The notes under the pieces: generated by a model
The model's database searches: none
Seen by the model: the letters and a program-made list of their open reading frames with translations, nothing else
Told to the model about the DNA's origin: nothing
Translations under genes and position numbers: made by a program
Source: an uncultured Prevotella sp.
Lineage (GTDB): Bacteria; Bacteroidota; Bacteroidia; Bacteroidales; Bacteroidaceae
Direction: 5' to 3'
Assembly (NCBI GenBank): GCA_947170725.1
Contig: CAMVUM010000003.1
Location: 1 to 64,000, forward strand
Length of the DNA stretch: 64,000 nt
In this document: one piece after another, positions 27,190 through 36,709 of the stretch
How the letters are laid out: every line of letters begins with the position of its first letter
Position numbering within the stretch: the first letter of the stretch is position 1

Positions 27190-29007
27190 ATGACAACGAC
27201 TGACGAAGTGAGAGAAAGACTTGCCGCACTGCGCGAGGAGATGCGGCGCGAAAGCCTTGGAGCGTTCATCTTCCCGAGCACAGATCCGCATTGCGGCGAA
27301 TACGTGCCCGACCATTGGAAAGGACGCGAGTGGATAAGCGGATTTGACGGCTCGGCCGGAACGGCTGTCGTGACGCTCGACGGGGCCGCCCTGTGGACGG
27401 ACTCACGCTATTTTCTGGCAGCCGAGGAGCAGCTTGACGGTACGGAGTTCGTCCTGATGCGCGAACGGATGGACGGCACACCGACCATCGCCGGGTGGCT
27501 GGGACGCAAGCTGGCTACGGCGGGAGGTGTCCGCGGCGTCGAGGGAGGGCCGACCGAGGTTGCCATCGACGGCATGGTCTGTCCGGCAGCAGAGGCAATG
27601 CGGCTCAAAGCGGAACTGAAAGCTCAGGGCGGACTGACGCTCCGCACCAATCTGGACGTGCTTTCGAGAATATGGCGAAAACGGCCGGAGATTCCGCTCA
27701 ACCCCATCACGATTCATCCGGAGAAATATGCCGGCGAGACATGCGCCTCGAAGATGGAGCGCGTGAGGGCGGCCATGAGAGAGATGAACACGGGAGCCAT
27801 GCTCGTGGCGTCGCTCGACGACATCGCCTGGACGCTCAATCTGCGTGGCACGGACGTCCACTGCAATCCCGTTTTCACGGCCTATCTCTTCATAACGGAA
27901 TCTTCCGCGACGCTCTTCACCGACCAGCGGAAGCTGACACCCGACGTCAACGGCTATCTCCGCGACAACGGAATAGGCGTCAGCGGTTATGCCGACGTGA
28001 AGGAAACGCTGCGCAGCTACGACGGCTACAGCATAATGATGGACGGCGAACAGACACCCTATACATTATATAATAGTGTCCGATGCCGTGAAACCGTAGA
28101 CCGCCCGTCGCCCATCAGTGCCATGAAGGCGGTGAAGAACGAAGTAGAGATTGAGGGGTTCCGCCGTGCGATGGTGCGCGACGGCAGGGCCATGGTGAAA
28201 TGGCTGAAGTGGCTGGAGACAGCCGTTCCACGCGGCGGGGAGACCGAACTCAGTGTCAGCGCGAAACTGTGGGAGTTCCGGGCGGAAGACCCGATGTTCC
28301 GCGACATCTCCTTTGACACCATCGCGGCATATCAGGACCACGGCGCCATCGTCCACTATGAGCCTACGCCTGCCACCGACAAGCCCCTGCAACACGAGGG
28401 CCTGCTGCTCGTGGACAGCGGCGCACAATATCCCGACGGCACAACGGACATCACCCGGACCATCGCCATCGGCCCTGTCACGGAGGAACAGCGGCGCATC
28501 TACACGCTTGTTCTCAAAGGCCACATCCAGCTCCAGATGCTCTGCTTCCCGCACGGGGCCAGCGGCACGCAGCTTGACGCTGTGGCACGGCGTGACCTTT
28601 GGGCCGCTGGCCTCAACTACATGCACGGCACGGGCCACGGCGTGGGGTCTTACCTCAACGTCCACGAAGGTCCACATCAGATACGGCAGGAGTATCGTCC
28701 CGCTCCGCTGACGGCCGGAATGACCGTCACCTGCGAGCCGGGCATATATATGGCCGGCCGTTTCGGCGTCCGCATAGAGAACACGCTGCTCACCGTTCCG
28801 CACATGGAAACGGAGTTCGGCCGCTTTCTTCGCTTCGAGACGCTGACACTCTGCCCCATCGACACCACGCCTGTCATCATCACAATGCTGACCGACGAGG
28901 AGCGGCAGTGGCTCAACGACTATCACCTCACCGTACGCCAGAAGCTAACGCCACTGCTTGACGCCGCTGACGCGGAGTGGCTGCGGAAAGCGACGGAGGC
29001 CGTCTGA
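27190..29007 (+). CDS. Xaa-Pro aminopeptidase (M24B)
   Basis: A 605-residue creatinase-fold metallopeptidase that removes N-terminal residues before proline. Two creatinase N-terminal domains (about 5-300) precede the catalytic domain. Dinuclear metal ligands are in VDSGAQYPDGTTDITR (two Asp, near 410 and 421), GTGHGVGSYLNVHEG (His near 482), CEPGIY (Glu near 516) and RIENTLL (Glu near 530). No signal peptide, so cytoplasmic. Length fits the large eukaryote-like XPNPEP1 type usual in Bacteroidetes. Confidence 0.93.
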   Translation: MTTTDEVRERLAALREEMRRESLGAFIFPSTDPHCGEYVPDHWKGREWISGFDGSAGTAVVTLDGAALWTDSRYFLAAEEQLDGTEFVLMRERMDGTPTIAGWLGRKLATAGGVRGVEGGPTEVAIDGMVCPAAEAMRLKAELKAQGGLTLRTNLDVLSRIWRKRPEIPLNPITIHPEKYAGETCASKMERVRAAMREMNTGAMLVASLDDIAWTLNLRGTDVHCNPVFTAYLFITESSATLFTDQRKLTPDVNGYLRDNGIGVSGYADVKETLRSYDGYSIMMDGEQTPYTLYNSVRCRETVDRPSPISAMKAVKNEVEIEGFRRAMVRDGRAMVKWLKWLETAVPRGGETELSVSAKLWEFRAEDPMFRDISFDTIAAYQDHGAIVHYEPTPATDKPLQHEGLLLVDSGAQYPDGTTDITRTIAIGPVTEEQRRIYTLVLKGHIQLQMLCFPHGASGTQLDAVARRDLWAAGLNYMHGTGHGVGSYLNVHEGPHQIRQEYRPAPLTAGMTVTCEPGIYMAGRFGVRIENTLLTVPHMETEFGRFLRFETLTLCPIDTTPVIITMLTDEERQWLNDYHLTVRQKLTPLLDAADAEWLRKATEAV

Positions 29008-29019
29008 CACATTAAATTG

Positions 29020-29128
29020 AAAGACAGCAAAGGCGCGAAGAAATTCCAACAGGTATTCTTTGCGCCTTTGCTGTCTTTATGTTCAACCCCTTGAAAGCAT
29101 ATCAAGCTTTCTCCTTTCGGGAAGGTTG
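29020..29128. terminator. Bidirectional terminator hairpin, family B copy 1
   Basis: Arms 29020-29042 and 29056-29078 (23 bp, one mismatch) flank a 13-base loop, with A/T-rich ends on both sides. It lies between convergent genes, so it can serve both. The tail 29079-29128 (TTCAACCCCTTGAAAGCATA and beyond) is shared with the copy at 34825-34930. Confidence 0.75.
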
Positions 29129-29163
29129 GGGGATTTTAGATTGTTTGAGGTATTGGCGTTTTC

Positions 29164-30381
29164 TTAAAGATGCACCTCCGACAGAATCTTCTTCGTCGCT
29201 CCCGTGCAGCTTTCTACATATTCTCCGGCGGCTGCACCGGCTTTTGCAACGGCGTCCTCATCGTTGATGAAGCGGTTCATGACGCTCTCGAAGTCCCCGT
29301 AGGAAGTTATCTCTAAACCGCCGCCATTGGCTTTCAGTCCCTGAGCCTCAATGAAATTTCTGTTGTTGGGGCCGAAGATGACGGGCATATCCCACACCGC
29401 AGCCTCGAGAACATTGTGGATTCCGACACCGAAACCGCCGCCAACGTAGGCCACATCGCCGTAATGATAGATGCTGGAGAGCAGTCCGAAGCAGTCGATA
29501 ATGAGACAGTCGGCCTCACGCGCCTCCTCCGGTGTTGTCCGGGTGTAGCGCACGGCTCGCCGTCCAAGTTTCTGCATGATCTGCTCCAGATGGTCCTCAC
29601 CGATGACGTGGGGCGCAATGATGAGCTTCCAATCGGTGTGGCTGTTGAAGAAGCGTATGAAGATGTCTTCATCGGGAGCCCAGCTCGAACCGGCCACAAA
29701 GACGCGGCAACCCTCTGAGAAGGCCTCAACCACGGGCAGCGGCTTGAACTGTTCGCGGATATTGAGAACGCGGTCGAAGCGCGTGTCGCCCACAACGGTG
29801 ACTTCGTTGATGCCTATTCCGGCGAGAAGTTCGCGGCTGACATCGTTCTGGACATAGAAGTGGGTGAAGCAGCGGAGCACCTTGGCGTAGCCGCGGGCAT
29901 ACCAGCGGAAGAAGATCTGGTCCGGACGGAAGATGCTGCTCACACTGTAGACCGGCACGTGACGGTGCTTGAGGATGTGCAGATAGTTGTACCAGAACTC
30001 ATATTTGATGAAAAAGGCCATCACCGGACGCACCAGCCTCAGAAAGCGGATGGCGTTGAGCGGTGTGTCGAGTGGCAGGTAGCAGATTATGTCGGCGCCC
30101 CCATAGTCCTTCCGGACCTCATATCCTGAAGGCGAAAAGAATGTCAGCAGTATCTTGTACTCCGGGTGACGGCGGCGCAGACGCTCTATCAGCGGACGTC
30201 CCTGCTCGAATTCGCCAAGCGACGCGGCATGGAACCACACATAGCTGGAGCACGGGTCCACTTTCTGTTTGAGCACCTCAAAAGCCTCGCGTTCGCCGCG
30301 CCACATTTTCTTCACTTTCTTGTCGAAGAGACTGGCCACGGCAACACCCAGCAGATAGAGATATATTGCTATGTTATACAT
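29164..30381 (-). CDS. waaA: 3-deoxy-D-manno-octulosonic acid (Kdo) transferase
   Basis: A 405-residue GT30 glycosyltransferase that adds Kdo to lipid A precursor at the inner membrane. An N-terminal membrane anchor (IAIYLYLLGVAVASL) precedes WFHAASLGEFEQGRPLIE with the catalytic Glu. The C-terminal GT-B domain has APHVIGEDHLEQIM and YVGGGFGVGIHNVLEAA. Also called kdtA. It is 33 bases downstream of gltX and probably cotranscribed. Confidence 0.93.
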   Translation of the reverse strand: MYNIAIYLYLLGVAVASLFDKKVKKMWRGEREAFEVLKQKVDPCSSYVWFHAASLGEFEQGRPLIERLRRRHPEYKILLTFFSPSGYEVRKDYGGADIICYLPLDTPLNAIRFLRLVRPVMAFFIKYEFWYNYLHILKHRHVPVYSVSSIFRPDQIFFRWYARGYAKVLRCFTHFYVQNDVSRELLAGIGINEVTVVGDTRFDRVLNIREQFKPLPVVEAFSEGCRVFVAGSSWAPDEDIFIRFFNSHTDWKLIIAPHVIGEDHLEQIMQKLGRRAVRYTRTTPEEAREADCLIIDCFGLLSSIYHYGDVAYVGGGFGVGIHNVLEAAVWDMPVIFGPNNRNFIEAQGLKANGGGLEITSYGDFESVMNRFINDEDAVAKAGAAAGEYVESCTGATKKILSEVHL

Positions 30382-30414
30382 GATATATGTCTGATGATGG
30401 ATAGTGAAATGGAA

Positions 30415-31935
30415 TTAGCATCCCATCTGCTCTATTGCGCGGCGCATACGGCTGACGGTCTCTTCGCGTCCGAGGAACGCCGAGATGTCGAACATTCCCG
30501 GTCCCTTGCCTTCGCCGACGAGCGTGAGACGCCAGGCATTCATGATGTTGCCCAGCTTATATTCCTTTGAGGCTATCCACTCCTCGACAACGCGTTCCTG
30601 GTTTTCGAGCGAGAAGTCGTCGAGCGCCTCCAGCAGGTCGGCCAATTCGGCCATCTGACGGGGCGAGTCTTCCTTCCAGCGCTTTTTGCGGGTCTTCTCG
30701 TCGTAGCTCTCGGGAGCCTCAAAGAAGAACGAGCAAAGCGGCCACAGCTCGCTGACGAAGCTGACGCGGTCCTTCATCATGCGCACAACCTCGGTGATCC
30801 GCTCGTCGGTCTCGCCGGGAACGTGGCTGCGGACGATGGGTGCGAAGAGTGCGGCAATCTCCTCGGGTGTCTTGGCGAGGATGTATTCGTGGTTGAACCA
30901 GATTCCTTTCTGATAGTCGAAACGTGCTCCGGCCTTGCTGCACTTGGTGATGTCAAACAACGGCACGAGTTCGTCGAGCGTATAGAGTTCGCGCTCCGTG
31001 CCGGGATTCCAGCCGAGGAAAGCGAGGAAGTTTATGACGGCCTCGGGGAAATAGCCGCTCTCGCGATAACCCGACGAAACCTCGCCGGTCTTCGGGTCGT
31101 GCCATTCGAGCGGGAAAACGGGGAATCCGAGACGGTCGCCGTCGCGCTTCGAGAGCTTGCCCTTGCCCTCGGGCTTGAGCAGCAGGGCGAGGTGGGCGAA
31201 GCGCGGCATGGTCTCCTCCCATCCGAAAGCACGGTAGAGAAGCACATGGAGCGGTGCGCTGGGCAACCACTCTTCGCCACGGATAACGTGGGTGATTTCC
31301 ATCAGGTGGTCGTCAACGATGTTGGCCAGATGGTATGTAGGCAGTTCGTCGGCGCTCTTGTAGAGCACTTTGTCGTCGAGTATGTCGCTCATGACACGCA
31401 CGTCGCCGCGGATAAGGTCGTCGACGTGTATCTCCTGCCCCGGCTCGACGAGGAAGCGTACGACATACTGTGTGCCGGCGGCTATCAGTGCGTCAACCTC
31501 CTCCTTCGGCAGCGTCAGCGAGTTGCGCATGTGAAGGCGCGTGCGGGCGTCATACTGGAAGTTCTCCGTCTCCTTGCGCTTGGCCTCCAGCTCCTCGGGA
31601 GTGTCGAAAGCAATATAGGCGCGGCCGGCGTCGAGCAGCTGACGGACGTACTTCTTGTAGATTTCGCGGCGCTCGCTCTGGCGGTAGGGGCCGCGGTCTC
31701 CGCCGAAACTGACACCTTCGTCAAAGCGTATGCCGAGCCAGCGGAAGGACTCTATGATGTATTCTTCGGCTCCGGGCACGAAGCGGTTGGAATCGGTGTC
31801 TTCTATGCGGAACACAAATTCGCCGCCATGCTGGCGGGCGAAGAGGTAGTTGTAAAGCGCGGTGCGCACACCGCCGATATGCAGTGCCCCTGTGGGGCTG
31901 GGCGCGAAACGCACCCTGACTTTTCTCTCGGTCAT
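30415..31935 (-). CDS. gltX: Glutamyl-tRNA synthetase
   Basis: A 506-residue class I aminoacyl-tRNA synthetase. The HIGH motif is in [19 protein letters not shown] (about 9-27), and the KMSKS motif reads KLSKRDGD. The all-helical anticodon-binding domain at the C-terminus is complete. Whether it is discriminating or also charges tRNA-Gln cannot be told by eye. Confidence 0.95.
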   Translation of the reverse strand: MTERKVRVRFAPSPTGALHIGGVRTALYNYLFARQHGGEFVFRIEDTDSNRFVPGAEEYIIESFRWLGIRFDEGVSFGGDRGPYRQSERREIYKKYVRQLLDAGRAYIAFDTPEELEAKRKETENFQYDARTRLHMRNSLTLPKEEVDALIAAGTQYVVRFLVEPGQEIHVDDLIRGDVRVMSDILDDKVLYKSADELPTYHLANIVDDHLMEITHVIRGEEWLPSAPLHVLLYRAFGWEETMPRFAHLALLLKPEGKGKLSKRDGDRLGFPVFPLEWHDPKTGEVSSGYRESGYFPEAVINFLAFLGWNPGTERELYTLDELVPLFDITKCSKAGARFDYQKGIWFNHEYILAKTPEEIAALFAPIVRSHVPGETDERITEVVRMMKDRVSFVSELWPLCSFFFEAPESYDEKTRKKRWKEDSPRQMAELADLLEALDDFSLENQERVVEEWIASKEYKLGNIMNAWRLTLVGEGKGPGMFDISAFLGREETVSRMRRAIEQMGC

Positions 31936-31970
31936 TACCTTATTTATAAATAGATAATTAGAATTTTGTG

Positions 31971-31978
31971 CAAATTTA
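31971..31978 (-). promoter_or_regulatory. TAnnTTTG promoter element for gltX-waaA
   Basis: Minus strand TAAATTTG, 36 bases before the gltX ATG. An A-tract lies directly upstream; no clear TTTG at the expected spacing. Confidence 0.5.
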
Positions 31979-32042
31979 CGTTTTTTTTTTCAATACTACT
32001 ATTTTTCACAGATATTTTATATCCGACCGTACTCTAAAAGCT

Positions 32043-32660
32043 GTACGGGCACAAAAATACGCCATACGGGAAACGGCATGCAGCCGTATGGCCATGTCAG
32101 ATTTATATCACGGAATTTAACACTTGAAAAATTTAATTCTGGAGAATGTAACGGCAAAAAGAATTACATTTTTACGTTTATGTCAGTCAAAGCCCGACGC
32201 TTTTGCCACCCGTAAGGGCCTCCCGGGGGTATGACGGGGCCGCCGTTGACTCTCAACGGGGCTGCCGTCGCAACGCCGTAAGGGCCCCGTTGCAGAGCCG
32301 GGAGGCCCTTACGGCAAAAAGAAAACACGGAAATCATTGCACACTTTCATTGTTTCAAGCATAACAAACTAACACTCAAACAATTAAATATGCACGCCCA
32401 AAACTCACGAATTTCGGCCCGCGGGAAAATTATTTCAGAATATCGCAAGGATTTGAAGCCATTTGTCCGGATTATTCTAAGTTTTTAACAGTTTAAGCCT
32501 GTCCACTCCCGCACACGTCCACACTTTAACTCCATTTAACTCTAACTATAAGATTATTTTTGTAACTTCGCGCCATATTTCCGTATTACAGCCTGAAAAA
32601 AAGTGGCCGTGGCGGGACCGGCAGACAACTATTTTTAAGTAATCAACGAACACCGGAATT
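32043..32660. other. Gene-free 0.6-kb gap between divergent gltX and pgpH-like genes
   Basis: No gene is supported. It holds a small hairpin CCATACGG/CCGTATGG near 32072-32100, the GC-rich palindrome at 32210-32314, and a TATTTTTG promoter element at 32555-32562 for the downstream HD protein. Confidence 0.6.
32210..32314. repeat. GC-rich palindromic element, family C copy 1
   Basis: Perfect 17-bp arms CCGTAAGGGCCTCCCGG (32210-32226) and 32298-32314 enclose a 71-base region with nested repeats (CGCCGTTGA/TCAACGGGGC). It shares CAACGGGGCnGCCGT and CAACGCCGTAAGG with the copy at 46291-46405. It is much more GC-rich than its surroundings. Confidence 0.85.
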
Positions 32661-34745
32661 ATGAAAAGAATAAATATACGCACCGACTTCACATGGAGCA
32701 AGCTGATTGTCAAGGTAGCCATCGTCGTTGCCACCGTGGCAGTAATCGTATGGGCCATGCCCGACGACAGCCGGAACGTCTTCCGCTCCGAACTGGGAAA
32801 GCCGTGGCGCCACTCCGACCTCACCGCACCGTTCGACTTCCCTATCTATAAGTCGGAAAAGACCATCAAGAAGGAGCGCGACAGTCTCATGCGCCAATAC
32901 GAACCTTACTACAGTCTTGACACCGAGGCTGAGGGCAAACAGGTGAGACGCTTTGTAGCTGACTTCTCCAAAGGAATTCCGGGAGTGCCTGACGACTATA
33001 TCAGCATCATTGCCAACCGGCTGAGGCGCATCTATCAGAAAGGTATCATCAGCTCGACCGACTACAACCGGCTGCGCACAGACACGTCGCAGATGATACG
33101 CGTGGTCAACGGAAAGAATGCCGTCAGCGTACAGATAACCCACATCTTCTCCGAAAAAGGAGCCTACGAGCAGCTGTTCCTCTACGAACTTCTCAATCAG
33201 CACCGCCAGGCCCTCCAGAAATGCGACCTCAACGACTATATCACGCCTAACCTCATCTTCGACAAGGAACGCAGCGAGGCCAGTCTGGCTGACCTCATGA
33301 ACAGCGTCCCGCTGGCAAGCGGCGTGGCACAGAAAGGACAGAAAATCATCGGACGGGGAGACATAATCGACGAAAATGCCTACCGGATACTCGAATCGCT
33401 CAGGCTGGAGAACGAACGGCGGAGCCACAACTCGGGACAGATAGAACTGGTGGCCATGGGCGAAACCATGTATGTGGCGCTGCTTGTGCTCTGCTTCACC
33501 ATCTATCTGAGCCTGTTCAGAAAGGACTATTTCGAAAAAACGAGAAGCATTGCCATGCTCTACTCGCTCATAGTCATCTTCGTAATGCTCACGGCACTGC
33601 TCGTGAGCAACTCCATCGGGCATGTCTACATTCTGCCATACGCCATAGTCCCCATCTTCGTAAGAGTCTTCATGGACTCACGGACGGCTTTCATAACCCA
33701 CTTCACGATGATACTCATCTGCGCCTGCATGCTACAGTTCCCGTTCGACTTCATCGTCGTTCAGACTGTGGCAGGACTGGCTGCCATCTATTCGCTACGC
33801 GAACTGCAATATCGCTCGCAACTCTTCAAAACGGCAATTCTCGTAACGGCAGTGAGCATCGCCATGCATGCGGCATACGACATGATGCGCGTTCCTACAA
33901 TGGCAGACATCGACACCAGCGCGCTCAACTATCTCATAGTCAACGGAACAATGCTGCTGTTCGCCTACCCGCTGCTCTATTTGGTGGAGAAGATGTTCGG
34001 ATTCACGTCGGACATCACGCTCATTGAGCTGTCAAACACCAACAACGACCTCCTGCGCAAAATGAGCGAGGTTGCACCGGGAACGTTCCAGCATTCCATA
34101 CAAGTTGGAAATCTGGCTTCGGCCATTGCCAACAAAATCGGAGCGAAAAGCCAGCTCGTCCGCACAGGAGCACTGTATCACGACATCGGAAAGATGGCCT
34201 CGCCTATCTATTTCACGGAAAACCAGTCGGGAATAAATCCTCACAGCAGCCTGTCATATATCGACAGCGCACAGATAATCATCGGACACGTTACCGAAGG
34301 TCTCAAACTGGCCGAAAAGAATAATCTGCCAATCGTCATAAAGGAGTTCATCAGCACCCACCACGGACAGGGGAAAGCCAAATACTTCTACGTGAAATAC
34401 AAAAACGAACACCCCAACGACTATGTTGACGACCTGCTATTCACCTACCCCGGACCCAATCCCTTCACCCGAGAACAGGCAATCCTCATGATGGCCGACG
34501 CCGTGGAAGCAGCCTCGCGCTCGCTGCCGGACTACACGGAGAAGTCAATCCGCGACCTTGTCAACCGCCTCGTGGACGGCCAGCTGGCCGACGGCTATTT
34601 CCGCGAATGCCCGATTACGTTCCGCGACATAGCCTATGCCAAGACCGTAATGATAGACAAACTGAAAACCATCTATCATACGAGGGTCAGCTATCCGAAG
34701 GAAGAAGCCAAACCAACGACCACAACCACAACACAAACGACCTGA
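32661..34745 (+). CDS. PgpH-type HD phosphodiesterase (7TM-HD)
   Basis: A 694-residue membrane protein matching the 7TM-HD family that in Firmicutes degrades c-di-AMP (PgpH). One N-terminal transmembrane helix (16-34), an extracytoplasmic domain (about 40-265), a bundle of about seven helices (270-450), then the cytosolic HD domain with H507-D508 (YHDIGKM) and STHHGQGKAKYFY. Whether this organism makes c-di-AMP is not shown in this window. The C-terminus ends in a Thr tract (TTTTTTQTT). Confidence 0.88.
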   Translation: MKRINIRTDFTWSKLIVKVAIVVATVAVIVWAMPDDSRNVFRSELGKPWRHSDLTAPFDFPIYKSEKTIKKERDSLMRQYEPYYSLDTEAEGKQVRRFVADFSKGIPGVPDDYISIIANRLRRIYQKGIISSTDYNRLRTDTSQMIRVVNGKNAVSVQITHIFSEKGAYEQLFLYELLNQHRQALQKCDLNDYITPNLIFDKERSEASLADLMNSVPLASGVAQKGQKIIGRGDIIDENAYRILESLRLENERRSHNSGQIELVAMGETMYVALLVLCFTIYLSLFRKDYFEKTRSIAMLYSLIVIFVMLTALLVSNSIGHVYILPYAIVPIFVRVFMDSRTAFITHFTMILICACMLQFPFDFIVVQTVAGLAAIYSLRELQYRSQLFKTAILVTAVSIAMHAAYDMMRVPTMADIDTSALNYLIVNGTMLLFAYPLLYLVEKMFGFTSDITLIELSNTNNDLLRKMSEVAPGTFQHSIQVGNLASAIANKIGAKSQLVRTGALYHDIGKMASPIYFTENQSGINPHSSLSYIDSAQIIIGHVTEGLKLAEKNNLPIVIKEFISTHHGQGKAKYFYVKYKNEHPNDYVDDLLFTYPGPNPFTREQAILMMADAVEAASRSLPDYTEKSIRDLVNRLVDGQLADGYFRECPITFRDIAYAKTVMIDKLKTIYHTRVSYPKEEAKPTTTTTTQTT

Positions 34746-34824
34746 AAAGCACCCACGACCATACTAAAGGGAAGGTGTTTGAAATGTCTTCAAGACAAAC
34801 ATTGATAGAGCAAAAGAAAAAATA

Positions 34825-34930
34825 TAAATACAGCAAGGGCGCAAAGAATAGCTATTGGCATTCATTTGCGCCCTTGCTGTATTTATGGTCAACCCTTGAA
34901 GGCATATCAAGCCCACTCCTTGTGGGGAGA
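34825..34930. terminator. Terminator hairpin, family B copy 2
   Basis: Perfect 21-bp arms 34825-34845 and 34865-34885 flank a 19-base loop, 80 bases past the PgpH-like gene. The tail (TCAACCCTTGAAGGCATATC onward) matches that of the copy at 29020-29128. Confidence 0.75.
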
Positions 34931-35000
34931 GTTGGAATGATTACACTGTTAATATATATTAATATTTTAGCGTTGTTACGGAAATATAGAACAGATTTGT

Positions 35001-35008
35001 TACCTTTG
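35001..35008 (+). promoter_or_regulatory. TAnnTTTG promoter element for FadL-like gene
   Basis: TACCTTTG, 27 bases before the ATG at 35035. Confidence 0.6.
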
Positions 35009-35034
35009 CGACCAATTATCAAACAATTATCAGA

Positions 35035-36609
35035 ATGAAAACGTTAAAATTTGCCGCTATCGCCATTTCATTGGCCGCGGCTGAGACAGCCTTGGCAGGC
35101 GGTCTGTTGACAAACACAAACCAGAACGTAGCATTCCTGCGCAATCCCGCACGTGACGCCGCCATCGGCATTGACGGAGTCTACAGCAACCCCGCGGGCG
35201 TGGCATTCCTCGGAGACGGACTCCATCTGTCCATCAACCTTCAGAATGCTCATCAGACCCGCACCGTGACAACAGGCTTCCCTCTGTTCGTCTACAACGC
35301 AAACAATCCCGGCCAGACAAGCCATAAATTTAAAGGAAAAGCCGACGCTCCCATCATTCCCTCGCTGCAAGCAGCATGGAACAAAGGCAAATGGAGCCTA
35401 CAGTTCGGTTTCGCCATCACCGGCGGTGGAGGCAAATGTGAGTTCGACGGAGGCCTCGGTTCGTTCGAGCAGGTGGTGGCAAGCATACCTGTACTGGCTC
35501 AGAACCTCAACGCAGCATTCCCCGTTACCGGCATGCTCGGCCAACCATCACCCATTGCAACAGAATATATCGGGAATCGTTACAGCTATGACTCCTACAT
35601 GCGCGGCCGTCAGTATTACTATGGCTTCACGCTCGGAGCCGCCCGCAAGCTGACGGACAACATCTCTGTCTACGGAGGTCTGCGCATGCTCTACGGCACG
35701 TCAAACTACTATGGCTACGTGAGAAATATAAAGGTGGAGAGCGCTCAGCAGGGCATGGTTGCCGCACCGCAGTATTTCGGCCAGGTTCAGCAGGCTCTGG
35801 CACAGTATAGCGGTGCCGCTGCTACGACCGCAAAGCAGGCACAGGCCGCCAGCGATAAATACGCCGCTGCCGGTGACGCAGAAAAAGCAGCATATTATGC
35901 CGCTACTGCCGCAAAAGCCAAAGCCGCAGCAGAGGGACTGGCTATTGGTGCCGCCGGAGCCGGACAGCTGGCAGCAGCCACTCAGGACATCGAACTGAAC
36001 TGCGACCAGAGCGGCTGGGGAATAGCTCCCATCATCGGTGTTGACTATAAGGCTGACCGATTGAACCTCGCTGCAAAGTATGAATTCAAGACCCGCATGC
36101 GTCTGAAGAACAAGTCGGCAAACAGCGCAAGCGCAAAGAATATCGAGATGTTGAACAAATATGCCGACGGAAACAATGTCGCTGAGGACTCACCGGCACT
36201 CCTGACTGTCGGTGCACAGTATGAGGTGACGCCCAGCCTGCGCGTGATGGCCGGATGGCACCACTACTTCGACGTTGACACGAAGCAATATACGAAGGAC
36301 ATGCTCAGCGACAGCAACGAGTATCTGTTAGGTGCCGAATATGACATCTGCGACATCGTTCAGGTCAGCGCGGGCGCACAGCGCACTACCTATGGCATGA
36401 AGGACGCGGGAATGAACGATATCAGCTTCAACGTCAACTCATGGTCGTTCGGTCTCGGTGTTGGCGTGAAGGTTTCGGAAAAAGTCAAACTCAACGCCGC
36501 CTACTTCCAGACTCTCTACGACGACTACAACAAGACAGAGGCCGTCGTGACCAACAGCTTTACACGCACGAACCGCGTGCTGGGTCTCGGAGTGGACCTG
36601 AAACTCTGA
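35035..36609 (+). CDS. OmpP1/FadL family outer membrane protein
   Basis: A 524-residue beta-barrel precursor. Signal peptide of about 21 residues ends at ETALA-GG. The N-terminal plug has the family NPA motif (YSNPAGVAFLGD, about 43-46). The barrel strands end with a C-terminal RVLGLGVDLKL. Family members carry hydrophobic molecules across the outer membrane; the substrate is unknown. An Ala/Lys-rich insertion (about 255-320, e.g. KAAYYAATAAKAKAAAEG) looks like a surface-loop helix that ordinary FadL lacks. Confidence 0.88.
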   Translation: MKTLKFAAIAISLAAAETALAGGLLTNTNQNVAFLRNPARDAAIGIDGVYSNPAGVAFLGDGLHLSINLQNAHQTRTVTTGFPLFVYNANNPGQTSHKFKGKADAPIIPSLQAAWNKGKWSLQFGFAITGGGGKCEFDGGLGSFEQVVASIPVLAQNLNAAFPVTGMLGQPSPIATEYIGNRYSYDSYMRGRQYYYGFTLGAARKLTDNISVYGGLRMLYGTSNYYGYVRNIKVESAQQGMVAAPQYFGQVQQALAQYSGAAATTAKQAQAASDKYAAAGDAEKAAYYAATAAKAKAAAEGLAIGAAGAGQLAAATQDIELNCDQSGWGIAPIIGVDYKADRLNLAAKYEFKTRMRLKNKSANSASAKNIEMLNKYADGNNVAEDSPALLTVGAQYEVTPSLRVMAGWHHYFDVDTKQYTKDMLSDSNEYLLGAEYDICDIVQVSAGAQRTTYGMKDAGMNDISFNVNSWSFGLGVGVKVSEKVKLNAAYFQTLYDDYNKTEAVVTNSFTRTNRVLGLGVDLKL

Positions 36610-36630
36610 AAAACTACGGGTTAGGAGCCT

Positions 36631-36705
36631 TGAATCAGGAGTATTGAAAAATAGGAGTTGTCGACCAGTGGTCGACAACTCCTATTTTTCAATACTCCTG
36701 ATTCA
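36631..36705. repeat. Perfect 75-bp palindrome (37-1-37)
   Basis: Arms 36631-36667 and 36669-36705 are exact inverted complements around one base (G36668). It lies between convergent genes, 21 bases after the FadL stop and 4 bases before the PriA stop. The inner part is TTGTCGACCA/TGGTCGACAA. The A-tract and T-tract inside the stem would let it act as a terminator in both directions. Confidence 0.95.
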
Positions 36706-36709
36706 TAAT

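Noticed and set aside
30823..31953. 376-residue open frame opposite gltX
   Set aside because: Antisense to glutamyl-tRNA synthetase; Val/Glu-rich shadow protein.
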